This document shows positions 1-12,911 of a stretch of 64,000 nt of DNA, piece by piece. Numbering within the stretch: position 1 is the stretch's first letter; each line of letters begins with the position of its first letter. The notes under the pieces were generated by a model that saw nothing but the letters and a program-made list of their open reading frames with translations, did no database searches and had not been told where the DNA came from. The translations under genes were made by a program, and so were the position numbers. Origin of the DNA: Nymphaea colorata (lineage: Eukaryota; Streptophyta; Magnoliopsida; Nymphaeales; Nymphaeaceae). The stretch lies in NCBI RefSeq assembly GCF_008831285.2, contig NC_045147.1, forward strand, positions 12,031,427-12,095,426, given 5' to 3'.

Positions 1-267
1 CCACCTCTTGAAGATGCCGGCAGTAAAGGCCAAGGAAGAGGTGGAGATGGATGGCGAGGGAGAGGGCGGGACAGTTTTGGCGGCAGTGGCGGCGGCTTCT
101 CCAATCGTAGCAATGGTGGTTTCTCCAGTCGTAGTGGTGGTGGTTTCTCTAGTCGTGGTGGAAGAGGTGGTGGTGGTTTCTCCAGCAGGAGTAACCGTGG
201 GAGTGGTGGCTTTCAACGCCGGCCAGGAAGCGGTGGAGGCAGGGGTGGTTACGCCTCTCGCAGGTAG
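1..267 (+). CDS. C-terminal end of a Gly/Arg/Ser-rich protein (RGG/FSSR-type tail), 5' truncated by the window
   Basis: Frame 1 is open from the first base to a TAG at 265-267 and encodes 88 residues. They are almost entirely Gly, Arg and Ser, with repeated blocks such as GGGFSSR and GGFSNRSNGG, ending in GGRGGYASRR. Such RGG/FS-rich tails are typical of RNA-binding proteins, including plant DEAD-box RNA helicases and nucleolin-like proteins, where they bind RNA without sequence specificity. No helicase or RRM core lies inside the window, so the family cannot be fixed; a DEAD-box helicase tail is my first guess. The overlapping frame 8-340 is a low-complexity shadow of this repeat. Confidence 0.6.
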   Translation, partial: PPLEDAGSKGQGRGGDGWRGRGRDSFGGSGGGFSNRSNGGFSSRSGGGFSSRGGRGGGGFSSRSNRGSGGFQRRPGSGGGRGGYASRR

Positions 268-2473
268 TTCACAGGTAGTTGAGATAAGCTTTGGAGCTTT
301 CGGTGTTGAGATCTGGTTTAGTTTGCTGAGTGATAGGTAGGTTAGACCGCTATATAATTGCATGGAGGCAACTCCCGCGGCGATATGTGTAATGTGATGA
401 GGTGTTACTGTCATCATTATTTTTATTTTTTTGGGCTTTCTTTTGGCAATATTGATTTTTTGGAGTAATTCATATCCAAGGCAAATTATGTCTAATTTTT
501 GGTCACCCCTGATGGGATTTAGCTTTTTGCTAAAATAGCGCTGGGATACTTGTGTGGGCCTTTCTAAGAATGAGGCGTACTTGTGTCTTTTTGTAATAAG
601 CTTTTTTTTCCATGTTATGAAGGCGGAACCGAAAGTTTGCAAATGGTGGTCTGCTGAAATTTTCCGACCTTTCCTCTGGGTCACTAGTCCCCCGTTTGAT
701 CACCGTTCCATATTTACCTTCAAAGATGAACTTGTTGTCGTAAACACCGGGTTTTTTGGTTCCTAAGCGATTGAAATTTGAGCTTCGAAGGCGTGTTTCT
801 CAAAAGCGTGGTTGGCATCAATTAGACGTCGGTTATCGAAGTGGAATTTTTCTGGGCGTGTGCTTGATTCTTGAAAAATCGGATCTGGGTTTGGCTAGTG
901 CAAGATCCAACATTTGCATGCAATTCGGTTGAAGCTTTCCCGAATGTCAATCTCAAACTGTTTTGGTATTTGCCCAATATGGTCGAATCGGAGCCGAATT
1001 ATAAACTCAAATTTGTATCGGCATTGCAATTCGGTTGAATCTCTGTCGAACTTATTGAGAAATTGCACGTCAAATCCGTCCTCAAATAATCTTGATCTGA
1101 TTTGCTGTTGGACTTGGGCCCATAGTTAATTCTCAGCCTTAGTTTTGGCAACCCTACTGTTCTGTGGGTCTCAGATTTTACACTAAGCTGAGCAAATTAA
1201 GGACGGCAGTGACTATCCGGAAAGGAGGGACAAAGATGAACCAATTACAGTCGCCGTTTTCTAGGCGATTTGGCTTTGAAATTCATTGGTAAACTTTTTT
1301 GAATAGAATTTTCACAACATATAAACTCCTTCGTAAGCAGCTAATCAAGAATTACTTTCTGGTTGAGTAGGAGGTTAATAATATATGTTTGGTTGAATTA
1401 AGATGTCGCGATCCCAATACTCATAGGAATCAAACTAATGATGGCGCTTTCTATACCATTATTTGTTCCATAATAAACTATGCTACATCCTTTGGGTTAA
1501 TAACAGATAATGTTATTGCTGTTATGTTATTTCTGCTGTTTTCATAAAATCTTAGTAGCTGAAAATGATTAATTCATTTTAAGAGGTTTATGCAGTACAA
1601 TTTTGTACATTATAAATGTCACTGGTCTTAAACCTGATTAGGGAGATCTTAAGCTTCATCGAGTCATTAATTTTCTTAGCATAAACATCACATTTGTACA
1701 ATTTGTTTTGTGGAACATATTCAATAATGCACACCGTTTACGACAATTATTAACTACCAACATTTTTTCTTGTTGTCTACCCATGAACAGCATAGCAACT
1801 GTAGTAATTTTTAAGAGTTCCAATCCTTGGGCAGTTATTGTATTTACTGTTTCTACAAGGTAGCCCTTAGAGCTGATATTGTTTTTTCTAGTTTCAAGAT
1901 AATTTTACATATGAAAAGGAAAATCTTTTTAACCAATGATGTTTCCTCGACTCATGTTTTTTTAGTCAGTCTTCTCGTAATTTCTTTTTTTTTTTTAGAT
2001 ATGATCTTGAAAGGTAGAGAAGGTGAGTGTACGTCATATGTGAAATGTTTGAAAAAGCAGTTTTAAACATAATAAAAGTCATGTTAGGAATATTTGAATA
2101 ATTTTAGCGGTGATTTAAAATTTCTAAAAGCTAGACAATACCTATAAATATGTTGTGTGTCAAAAGATGTATTTATAAATTTCTCAAAAATTTTAAATGC
2201 GACGAATTTCTTTAAGAAAAGCTGTAAATGATACGTCTCAGCTTCACCGAGAGCCGCCCGCCCTTGTGTGGAGAAAAGTCGGCTTTGTAGGAAATTGGGT
2301 TGGGTGGTTTTGTTCTTGACGGCAAAACGGTGGACCTGAACAAATTTTTTGAGCAGAGAACACGCTCGCGGCTTCGTGGCCGAGACAGTCGGTTCACCAT
2401 CTCCTTGGGGTGGGGGAGTCCTGAAGAATTGTCGTTAGAGTCTTCCTGCTTCTTCCGATCTGCTTCTTCAACT
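268..2473. other. 3' UTR of the first gene and intergenic spacer
   Basis: About 2.2 kb of AT-rich DNA with no protein family that I recognise. The first few hundred bases are probably the 3' UTR of the Gly-rich gene. The last 250 bases are probably promoter and 5' UTR of the next gene. An upstream in-frame ATG at 2300 would add 58 residues to that gene, but the extension looks like translated leader. Confidence 0.5.
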
Positions 2474-5400
2474 ATGCAATCCCTCAACCCAGTCTTCGTA
2501 GAGGATTGGCTTGAAATATGCTGCCAGAACAGCAGTAGTCGCCTCTCAGTATCATCGCCAGCAGCGCCACCATCATCTGCTACAGAAATCATTCAAGCAT
2601 GGTCCCAGATCAGAAATTGCCTTCAAGAGAAGAACTTTCAACCCCAGCATCTTCTCCCATTCCGAACGCTCGTGAGCTCTCGATTCTCACTTCGCGTGGC
2701 AGACTCGCAGGCCAGACTCCTCCTTTCCGCCCTTTCCTTCTCTTTCCCACCTGAATTAGCACCAGATTTCTGCTCTCTCATTCTAAGACTCCTCTACATC
2801 TGGGCGAGAAAATCCGTTCACGGTAATGTCTCTCTGCTTGAGTCTGCCGTCTCTTCTGCCTGTGATCTTTTTTGCCATTCTGGATATAAGGGGAAGTTTG
2901 TGGGAGAAGGGATTCTGTTTTTGGGTGCGGTATCTGCAGTACCCATATTGCCGGAGAGCTCGAGGAAGCTCTGCTTGGAGATGGTTCTGAAGCTGTTGGA
3001 TGAACAAGGGAGTGGACATGTCGGGGGTACTACGGAGGTTTTAAGTGGAATTGGGTACTCTCTTTTTTCTTCCCAGATGTACGAATTTGATAAGATTATT
3101 AATTGGTTTCTTAATGTGTGGGATAGTTCGTGTGTTTTTTGTGCTTGTGTGTCTCACGGGCTCATGATTTTTCATCTAATGGAGTGGTTGGCTTCTCGTT
3201 GCATTTCGTCTGGTTTCTGGGAGAAGATTGAATTGTTACTGGCCCGAATGGGTGAGAAAACTCGTGGTGGAGACGATGGCGTGGTGCCATCTGGAGTCCA
3301 ATTTACTTTGATCATGTCAGCGGGTGGAGTTCTGAGGGGCTTGAATAGGGGCAATGGAGGTAAGGATATTGTTAGTCGATTGAGAAAATCAGCAGACAAT
3401 GTAATTGATACAATAATAAGCTGCATCATTGTTCAAAGCCTTGGGAGGAATCCAGCAGGAGAATTTGATTACTTTGATCATGGTAGCAGTTCCACTGTTC
3501 TTCGCTGTATTGCCTTGTGCTTGTGCCGTACGGGGCCGATATCATTTCGTGCAAACGTGCTAACATGCCTCGTGCTGGCGTTGTTGCATGAGGTTTTTCC
3601 TTTGATTTATTTCTACGGCCAAATTGTGACCAACTCTTCGGAGAGTTTGGCAGCGGTTGTTGCACACTTGGAGAGCATTCTGTTCAAAGAGGCAGGAACC
3701 TTGACGAGGATATTGTGCAATTTGTATGTTCTGGCAAATGAAGAACAAAAATCGCTAGTGGAGAATTGTATCTGGAACTACTGCGATAAAGTCTATTCCA
3801 AACAAAGGCGATTTGCATATACATTTGGAGAAAAGAGTGAATTGCTGAAAGGGTTGGAGAAGATTGGAGAATCTGCATTCCTTATGATTGTTATCTTTGC
3901 ATCGACTGCGACAAAACACAAAGCTAGCACACAACCTACCGGTGAAATCCAGTTGGGCCTTTCATGGAGGACGCTTTCTGCCTTCTCATGCATAGAGTAT
4001 TTCCGCAGGGTGAGGATTTCGGAATATGCTGAAACGGTCAGGCGCTCAGTATTGTGCATTAAGGATGACACATCTGCTTGTTCCTCTCTTGTTGAAATGC
4101 TGCCTTCGTATGCCGAAATTACCCGACAAGGTATTTTTGTCCAACACATCATGTCCTACTTAGAATGACTAACTGCTATTTGTGTCTACATTGTGAATGA
4201 AAATTTCCATCTAGTATCGGGCCAACCTATATGGTAAACCTTATTGGTGTCTGTTTTGTAGGTTGGAATATGAACTACGTTTGGTTTAAGGATGAGGTGC
4301 AGACTGCCCGTATTCTTTTCTATTTACGGGTTCTTCCACCATGTGCAGAGAAAATTCCCACAAGTTTGATTCAGAAAATCCTTGCACCTATGGTGTTTTT
4401 GTATCCTTAGTTACCATTTTGTTGTTAATTGCTTGTCTAACTTCAGAATTTTATCACCAGCAATACTCTGCTTTTATGCTTCTTAATGTTATTAAGATAC
4501 ATGCATCATCCTGAGGGGAAGGTGGCTAGAGCTTCACATTCACTATTTTTGGCTTTTATGTCTTCTGGAAAAGATGCCTTCGATGATCACAGAACCTTGT
4601 TGAAAGAGCAACTGGCTTTCTATTACATGCAAAGAGCATTAGAGGTAAGGAGTTAGTCAGGCTTTTGTGTATTTATTACATAACAGCACTAGATTGACAT
4701 TCATATCCTCTGGAAATAGGGATATCCAGGGGTGACCCCTTTTGAGGGTATGGCATCTGGTGTCGTTACCTTGATCCGCAATCTCCCTGCTGGATGTCCA
4801 GGCATATTTTATTGCGTAAATAGCATCATTGAGAAAGCAAGGATTATGAGTCAGGGTAATGAACCAACTGAAAATCAGCAAGAGTGTTCAGAGCCTTGCA
4901 AGAAACTGCTAGAATTCCTGCCCCGACTTATTCTCCTGGTGGATATACAGGTAAATGCTTATGGACTTTTCTGCTTACACTTTTTTTTATTTTAAATTGT
5001 TATTGTGATTTTACTATATTTGTTAATTTGTCAAAATCATAATTTTATTATTTAAGAAGTCTCTTACATGTAGATGTTGCTTGAGCATCCCAAAAGGAAA
5101 AAAATCTGATAGACCAGGTGTAGACATCCCAAAAGCTCGTTACTTTTTCCTGTTGTGAATACTAACCATGCTTTTTCTTGAGTATGTGACATATACCTGC
5201 AGATCAATGTGCGCATATGCATATAAATATGGAGTTTCTTGTCCCTGTAGTTTATTTTATTGTTGTTTTTTTGTTAATTTCTATAATGGATGAGTTAGTT
5301 GGAGTTACGGGTCACTGGTCTTCAAAATTGACGATGCATCTAGTCATGTTCTTTTACTTGGGCTGGAAACAAGATAGCATCTTATTTTTCGAATTGGATG

Positions 5401-6577
5401 GCTACATGTTTAGTAAAACTGTATGGTTAAGAAGAGAGAGTTGAAATCTTATGTGCATATTAGGTTTTATAAAATCATCAACATCAATGGTATAACATAG
5501 CCATCTCATATTGAAAAAAAAAAGGATAGGGGTTGGGGGAGACTGTGTTGTCAAAGTATGACATCAAAGAGAAAAGTCTTATGTATTGAAGAAACAAAAT
5601 ATCAATATTTCGTACCTGGTATGTAAGAAACTTGAAAGAATGTAGGACATGCAATATCATGTGTCCGTTTTGTGAACTCCTGTATGCAGAAAATGTGAAC
5701 CATCTCTATCGTTGAGCGGTGTTGGTGTCTAAAACTAAAAGTGTTGAAGGTTGGCACCTTCACCTTCTAGAAGCATGAAATTTGCAGAGTATAAAAGACT
5801 TCTATCTTGCATGTTAAATTAATCCATTTCACGGATCATCCTAACTGATTATATTTTTCCTTTTGTTATATATTTTCATATATATAGATCAGGGAGACAA
5901 CCAATATGCCATATGCCAGATATGTCAGGCTGTAGGATTGCAAAAACCAGTTTAACAAGGGGCCCTATTTAGTGAGGCTTTTCATTATGTAACTGCAAAG
6001 TACCGATGGCCTAGTTATTCCAAGAAATCAGTTACCACATTGTCTCGTAACTCATGTTTTTTTTTGCCATGAAAATTCATAGGGCTTTGGCTTTCCTGAT
6101 TTTACTGTGAAATAATTCCACAGCAAGGAATTGCACAATTATAAAATTTGAGAAGTTTAAGCCCTTCAAATGGTTGATTTTTCGGCCCTACATGTTGGAC
6201 CTTTTACCTAATTTATGCACCTACCGGTACTTTTTGTGTTTGACTTATTATTTACACAGGTACTACCGGGGTTATTGAAGCTCTTGGCGCAGCTCATTGT
6301 ACATTTAAGGGGACATCCCTTGACCATAGTACTCGATGGTATTTACGCTCTTGTGGCAGAATCTGATGATGTTACAAGAAAGCCCCTTTTGGTTTCGTGG
6401 GTGCACTCAGTTACTTATCTCTCTTCTCAAGCTGGAAAAAATAACAGCAGTAATAGCCACACAAATATTTTGGTGGGCAAGGGCCTAGATGTTGGAGATG
6501 GTTCTTCACAAACTGCAGGCATTTCTCCCCCAAACAAGACGTGGGGGAGTTATTTCTTTCCTGGTTCCAGACTCTAG
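2474..6577 (+). CDS. Five-exon plant gene of unrecognised function, about 830 aa
   Basis: Exons read from splice signals: 2474-4130, 4262-4400, 4497-4644, 4720-4950 and 6260-6577 (TAG). All introns are GT-AG and phases match across every junction (1, 2, 0, 0), giving 2,493 bp including the stop. I chose ATG 2474 (MQSLNPVFVEDWLEICC); an in-frame ATG at 2300 adds a basic leader that looks like UTR. The protein is Leu/Ser-rich with many hydrophobic helical stretches (for example FRANVLTCLVLALLHEVFPL), suggesting an all-helical, possibly ARM/HEAT-like fold rather than a catalytic domain. No signal peptide or catalytic motif is evident. Intron 4 (1.3 kb) is much longer than the others. The gene converges on the Aurora kinase. 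I do not recognise the family, although the clean exon structure says it is a real gene. Confidence 0.75.
4951..6259 (+). other. Long intron 4 of the unrecognised gene
   Basis: It runs from a GTAAATG donor to a TTTACACAG acceptor. It is AT-rich, with short open frames of no recognisable content and no transposon ends that I can define. Confidence 0.7.
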
Positions 6578-7333
6578 AATACTGACACTAGCTGATGGTG
6601 GACTATAAATACTTTTGGTTGCAAAAATTTTAGCTGGTATACAGTATACACCTGCATTAAACATGAGATTGGGCAATAGGGCTAAGTCAAGTTAATTATT
6701 GTCATCAGCAAAAGGGGTCAGGCCCATCCATCTGGATACTACCTTTCTGGATAAGTTTGTTTTGCCTCAAACAACACGCTTGAGAGTCTTAACTCTTAAG
6801 CTTGCTGATTAGTAGAGCAATCTACTTCCTAGGCAATGGGCTACACAGCTTTAGGATGTTGTCTGTGTTATTAATGTATATGATTAGCTGTAGAGCTGCA
6901 GCAGAATTAAATATTTGAAGATGGTTATGCATCGCAGCAACTTGTGTAGCAAAATTTTATTTTATGCTGACAAGAAGAACCACTTGTTAGATACCATCAA
7001 AATATTTGGCCAAAGCAACTGAGCATTGACATGAAAATGACATAGAGAAGCTCATCCAATAACAATTCTCACGAGCAGCAGAGAATATGAGAGTCTCAAA
7101 TTGTTCTTCGGGTCAGAGATTTACAGGAATTGGTCACTTTGGTGACAAATGAGCAGAAGGGCTGATACAAATTGCAGTCGTCTTCTGAATTCAGAGGGTA
7201 GTTGCACTCAGAGAGCTGAAATCCTTGTTGCAATAAGGGGAGAAGCCAAATAGCAATTAAACCTGCCAATCTGCCTTCAGAATTCTTGCGGGCCATATAC
7301 CTCCCATAGCAAATACTTCATCTACTTTCTTGT
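6578..7333. other. Convergent 3' intergenic region
   Basis: Spacer between two converging genes, presumably holding both 3' UTRs. The short minus-strand frame at 7096-7296 has no recognisable similarity. No other feature is seen. Confidence 0.5.
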
Positions 7334-9068
7334 CTAGGCGCATGAGCTGGTGGAATCAGCATTTTGAGCAATCCATGGGTGCTCGAGAATTTTTTGTAGT
7401 GATAGCCGCTTTGAAGAGTCCTTGACCAAGAGCTGCACAAGGAATTCTAAAATGAGCACAAAAAAATCATGCAAGTGATTTTGCTCTACAAATTAAGTCT
7501 GTTTTTGTCATGCATGTAAGTGATTTTTCCGTGCAAATTAAGTCTGTGTTTGTGGATAGACTCACGCGACTGATAAGGTCCTTGGCTTCTGCAGATATTG
7601 CTGGGGTGGAAGGGAAGCTAAGATCAACCCTCAGAATCCTGCAAAACAATGTCTTCACTCAAGTCAAGATTTGCAAACCTACTTCCTTGGGGAGCGGGTT
7701 AAGAGACTTAACCTCCTGAAGGTATCCGACTGGCTTTCAGCTTCGAAAGGTGGTACACCGTACAGGAATTCATAGCAGAGTATGCCCAAACACCAATTAT
7801 CAACAGTGTGATCATGTAATCTGTTTTCCACCATTTCCGGTGGTAGATAATCCAGAGTCCCGCACATGGTTTGCCGTTTTGTTTTGGAGTGAACGGACCA
7901 ACCAAAATCAGCGATTTTCAGCTGACCCTGTCAACAATACGTTATCGCTATTAAGGCATAAAAAACTGGAATGTCCAAGCCGCATCCCACAAATATTATG
8001 TTACTGTATTCCCAATCTTACAAACAAGCGTGATTCGCTTGTTTCAATTACACTGAATTTATGTACTGAGCGCTTCCTGCAATGTTATTGTTCTTGGACT
8101 TTTTTGTTCATGGTCATGTGGACAACGCGGTGCATTATGTGGTGTTTAAAAGAAACCCAATAGGCATAAAGTTTTCAATCGTCTAGTTTCATACACCATA
8201 AAGTTGGTTTGTGGGTAAGGAGAGGATTTGTTACCTGCAAGTCAACCAGTATGTTTTCCGGTTTGATGTCACGATGAGTTACATGCTTCTCATGGCAGTA
8301 CGCCAACGCTTGCGCAAGGCATGATACGTACTGCACCCACAAAATCCTAATCTGCGTAAGAGTGAAAGATGAATCAAGAAGCAATGCACAGGGCTTAACA
8401 ATCTGAAGCAACCGTACAGTGGCAGCCCGCTTCTCCGGTAGGTATCGTACTCTCTGCAACTCCTTGTAAAGCTCACCTCTAGCGGCATATTCAAGAATCA
8501 AGAATATACGTTCCTGAACGCGTGAACAATAACAGAATGAGAGGAAAAAAAAAAACTGGTCAATTTGGTGTGAGGAATTTTTGTTTTCCATCCAGGACCA
8601 TCAAAAAGAGGAGGTCTGCACTGACCTCGTCGTGGAAATACCCAAACAACCGCAGAATATTCGGGTGGCGAAGAAGGCTCTGTATCTCAATCTCTCGTCT
8701 TAATTGGTGTTCGAGCTGGTGTTTCCGAAGCTGTGCCTTGAAGATAACCTTGAGCGCAACAACATATTTGCTCTGCAAGCATGCCCATCAGTTTTTTTCT
8801 CAGTTGGAACGAGAAGATCGACTTCAAGATTGGCGGAAAAAGAAAAGGGGTCGGCGTACCTTCCGCTCTCTGGCGAGATAGACATTGCCGAATTTCCCTC
8901 TACCGAGGGGTTTCCCGATCTCAAAATCCTGAAGGCACCACGGTTTCACAGCTTGCTTGCTCCTTGGATCCTGCACTCGGATCGCCGATGAAAACCAAAG
9001 ATCGTGTGGAAACTAATACATTAGAATGGGAGGCTACTCACTGGTACATTGCCTTTGTGACTTGCCAT
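7334..9068 (-). CDS. AUR: Aurora kinase (plant alpha type), eight exons, 287 aa
   Basis: Ser/Thr kinase of mitosis that, in plants, phosphorylates histone H3 and acts in spindle and phragmoplast function. Minus-strand exons: 9068-9042, 8970-8860, 8772-8626, 8513-8418, 8330-8235, 7927-7713, 7638-7566 and 7432-7334. All junctions are GT-AG and in phase (864 bp). The Gly loop is [17 protein letters not shown]; the catalytic Lys is in VVALKVIFK; the αC region is [10 protein letters not shown]; the catalytic loop is HRDIKPEN; the Mg loop is DFGW; the activation segment is [13 protein letters not shown]. The C-tail [11 protein letters not shown] is typical of plant Auroras. Length matches the family (about 280-295 aa), and the very short N-terminus marks an alpha rather than beta type. 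The first exon codes only nine residues (MASHKGNVP) and is the least certain part. Minor oddities are Thr before HRD (usually Ile) and DNWCLG in place of DIWSLG. Confidence 0.9.
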
Positions 9069-9558
9069 TAGGAGGAGATGACGAGAGCGCCAAAGCAACT
9101 AGCAGAACTGCACGCAAAGGAGAACAAGGAGCAGTTTTTCGCTTCAGGAGGAGATTGGCATCGCCAAGTGAATCCAGTTTCAGAGAAAATAAACGGGAGA
9201 AGAGCGACAAAATGAAAAATTCATTACCAGAAAATGGGGTCACCAAGTCTACAGCGAGAGAGAGAGAGAGAGCTGCAACGCCCATTAGGACGCCGCCAGG
9301 CAGTTTTTTGAAATTTGAATGGTAACGTCGTCTCAAAGAAGCCGCCGTGACCCGCACCAGATCCGAGTCGGTGATTGATATCCAAAATTAAATCCAGTGT
9401 GTTTTGGAAGACTGATGGAGTTGGGCCAAGGCATTAGAGGTCCGGGTTGCTGGGCCCGAAGCCAAATCAAGTACCCATATTCCGAAACGGTACTTGTCGT
9501 GCTGAGAACTGAAACCGGTTCGCAGTGACGAGTTCAAAGCAAGGACCATGTTTCCTTC
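9069..9558. other. Aurora kinase upstream region up to the duplication boundary
   Basis: Probable promoter and 5' UTR of the Aurora kinase. It holds a short (AG)n tract at about 9256-9272. Homology to unit B starts at about 9559, so this stretch is single-copy in the window. Confidence 0.5.
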
Positions 9559-9979
9559 GGGTCCGCTTTACTAAGAAAACCGATCTTCTGATTCCGATCG
9601 GGCGATCGGATGACCCAATACTTGGTCACGTGAATAAAAGTCTGGACCTCTAAGAAGTGTATTCAAGGCCATAAGCACAGGAAGATATGGCATCAGGAGA
9701 GGGAGAGGATGATTTTTGATATTTTGAAAATAAATGACATATTTCATTCAACACACGACTCTTTGAGAATTTAGACTAAAAGCTAAGTGGTGATATGTTG
9801 AAAGTGAGAAGTTCAGCAGTACTTTGTGAATCCCTCAAAAATTGAGTGGGTCTTTTTGAAAATTCAAAGAAACCCGTAAAGAACAGTTTTAGAAAACAAT
9901 GTTGAGGAAAATCTCGTCTAAACTTTCTCGTACCAATAGAGTTTCAACTTTTACGTTTATTTGATAAAAGGTGAGCTTC

Positions 9980-12895
9980 TGTTAGGACCAAGACCCGGCA
10001 TGGACCTCTGCCAGATGTCGATCCTCTCCCAAGATCTCTCGGAGGAGCCGTCGAACAAAACCAAAAACAAATTATTTACAATTTCAAAACCTGGTCGGAC
10101 AGGACCCTGTCGCAAAATCCCCTAGGTAGTGTATCACAACCCGTGAGACTTACTCTCCACTACAAAGAATGAGTTTGAAGGTTGTACAAAGCGCGAACGA
10201 TACAAATGAAGCTCTCAATCCTCACTCACAAACCAAACAACCAAACCATCCTGTCATACATGCCTAATGAACGTGCAAACCACACTCAGTCCCAATTGGT
10301 AGGCTGCTACCCCCGTGGTCATGTCCTCAGCTCTTGAGCCCTAAAGGTACCGTTGGTCAAGACAACGGCCGTAGCCAGGCTAAAAGCAAAGCATGTACTA
10401 AAACACCCAATCCACGTAACTATAGGGGGTTGAGAAGATCACTGGCCAAGGCTAAACTTGGCTAAATCCGCAAGATGGCCCAGAGGTGAAAACCCGACCT
10501 CGGATATTGCAGCAACAGGCAATGAAGAGGCTCGGCCCTCCTGGCCAAAAAAGAGGTAAACTCCCGCCGCAGATGGCTATTGCTCACAGGTTGAGATCTA
10601 CCTTGAGAAGCGCCTTGCCGCTATGGAGGAGGTGAAGTTGGCGCCAACTCCCTTGTGAAGATGTCGCCCACTTAGATGCACTCCTTGCAAGGCTTCCTAG
10701 AAGAGGTGGTCCAACTTAGATGGGAGGTAGGCTAGGTCGAGTAGGTCTGACTTGGGTTAGGTCGGATTGTTGTGGACTGAACCCGGTGAAGTGGGTTCGG
10801 GTGAGGTTAAGTTGGTGGGGTCGGTTAAGGTCTAAGAGGTGGGCTAGGTCTCGGTCAAGTTGTTGCCCGATTTGAACCCACGTACTTGGACAGCTGGTCG
10901 ACCAGATTCATGTGCAGCTCCTTACCTTTTTAGTCACGCCTTAGATGGAGGACATGTGGAGGGCCAAGGTTAATCACGTGAGAAGCTGGCTAGGCAAGAT
11001 GGACACCTTCTGGAATTAGCGATAGAGGAAGAAGAAAGCTTGCGACGGCTAGGGTTTGCAAATGAATTCCATGCCCCCTAAGCTTGTACGAAGGACTAAA
11101 ACACCAAATGATAAAGACCTAAAATTAAATAGTATTCAAATAATGCAGGGGTATTTTGGAGACTTCATCGAATCACCAGAAACCCAATTCGTTGCCGGAA
11201 TGGGTGTCGCTTTCATCGATTGGCCACGCCGGTGCAATTGGCCCTAGTTCTCCAAGGTTGGTCTGCAGACAGTCCTGTTTCCGTCAATGTTTCGTCAGTC
11301 AAGTGATATCCAATCTTCACGAAATCCGATGATGTCGTAGACGAGGAGAAGACAAATCCAACGGTACCAAGAACTCCTTCAGACTCCCGACAGATCACCG
11401 GAGAACGGTCATTGATCTGACAGGTCTGCAGTTAGTCATGGCAGAACGGCGACGACGATATAGTCCTATTTCATCGCAGATTTGGACCCAAATGGATTCC
11501 GATCTTAATAAAATTTGAACAGATGATAGCTGACCTCATGACAGCGGATGATGTTCTGTTTCTCCATGATTTGACAGACCAAATGAACATAAAACGCTAT
11601 CAAGTTTGGGTATGCTGTAGAGGACATCGAGACGATACCAACGGTATATGGTTCGTCCTCTAACTCCCGGTAGATCTTTAGATATGGCTGTTTGAACAAG
11701 CGGATGTTTCTAGAATTCTGTCTGCATGCGCGAGACCGAGAACGAGTTTTCTCCCGTGAACGACCCAAGGCAAAATACCGAGAAGATCTCGGATCTTCCT
11801 CGTTTTTGGGTTTTTTTGAAGGTCGACACTGCTTGAATGGTGAACCAATCTTCACAGCCTTCCCTATTGACGATTCGGCCTCTAAACCTCCGTGTGATTG
11901 AGGAGGAGTGCACCAAGATCCTCGTAGCTTGCTGGTTGGGGATTGCAAAACGTGAGATGAGGAAGACAAGGAGCTGCCCGTGAGCTTCACTTTGAGATCT
12001 TTCGCCCGTAGCTCCTTCGGCCATGGGGAGAAGGGAGTTTCGAAGAGAGAAAAAGTTGAGAAAGAGAAGGCCGTAAGGTTAAAGAAGAACACAACCAACC
12101 GTTGCCGATAATGGGGGTTGGAAGAATCCTCCGGCCGTCACCGAGAAGACGATCAAGATGGGGGGAGAGGAGAAGGAGAAGTCCCACGCGGGGGGAGATT
12201 GAGAAAGTCACGAACTCAATTCTTCATTATCGAAAAGCATTTCAAAAACCCTAATTACAAAGCTTATATACATCAAGTGTCTCGGTTCTAACTCTAACTC
12301 GAGATAAATCAAAAGCAAATACGAGTCTAAGTGTCTCAAACCGAGACAGTACAAAAGTAACTAGATCCAAAAACTAAATGCAAATGGGCGCATGGATCCA
12401 AACTCATTTTGCCCGCTCCAAACTAGATCCAAAAACTAAATGCAAATGGGCGCATGGATCCAAACTCATTTTGCCCGCTCCAATGTGTCCCGGACTTGTA
12501 GGTCCGAGTATAACTTGCCTAGGTCCGCCCTAGGCTGCTTCGTAGCTTGGTTGAGGTCTTGACGCTCTGCTTTGGTCTGGCCTAAACCGAGTCCTGGTCT
12601 ACTGCCCTGATCCTTGTCTATCTCAGAACTCGGTCCAATCCATGCTTCACTCTGTTCGACCTTAGCTGCTCCACCCACTCCGCCCACTGTAGCCATGTAA
12701 GTAATGCCCAAAGGGTTTACAAGTGTCGAACCCTGAACTATGCCAAGGTTAACCTCACAAGATAAAGAGGGTGTAGGCTTGTCAGGTGGTAACCGATGTG
12801 CCCAGCTATACCCTACGCCGCTAGTTAGGTTTGTGCAAGGACCCTCGGCCATGCTGCTGGTTGGCCTCAGAGGTGTCAAATTTAGGCACGTATCA
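9980..12895 (-). repeat. LARD 3' LTR (2,916 bp)
   Basis: Right-hand LTR in transcript sense. Compared with its partner it lacks about 0.5 kb (the part present at roughly 17435-17915) and about 90 bp near 18600. It carries an extra tandem copy of about 62 bp near 12358-12480. Confidence 0.85.
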
Positions 12896-12911
12896 GATCC
12901 ACCCTCTTTAC
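12896..12911 (-). other. LARD polypurine tract
   Basis: Minus-strand GTAAAGAGGGTGGATC abuts the start of the 3' LTR (TGATACGTGCC). This is where plus-strand DNA synthesis of the element would be primed. Confidence 0.65.

Noticed and set aside
8-340. 110-aa Val/Ala-rich frame at the left edge
   Set aside because: Shadow of the Gly/Arg/Ser-rich reading frame (1-267), which is open from the first base and has the biased composition of a real RGG tail.
11505-12098. 197-aa minus-strand frame and neighbours in the LARD LTR
   Set aside because: Lies in the LTR leader just after the TATA box; not collinear in the other LTR, and no recognisable domain.
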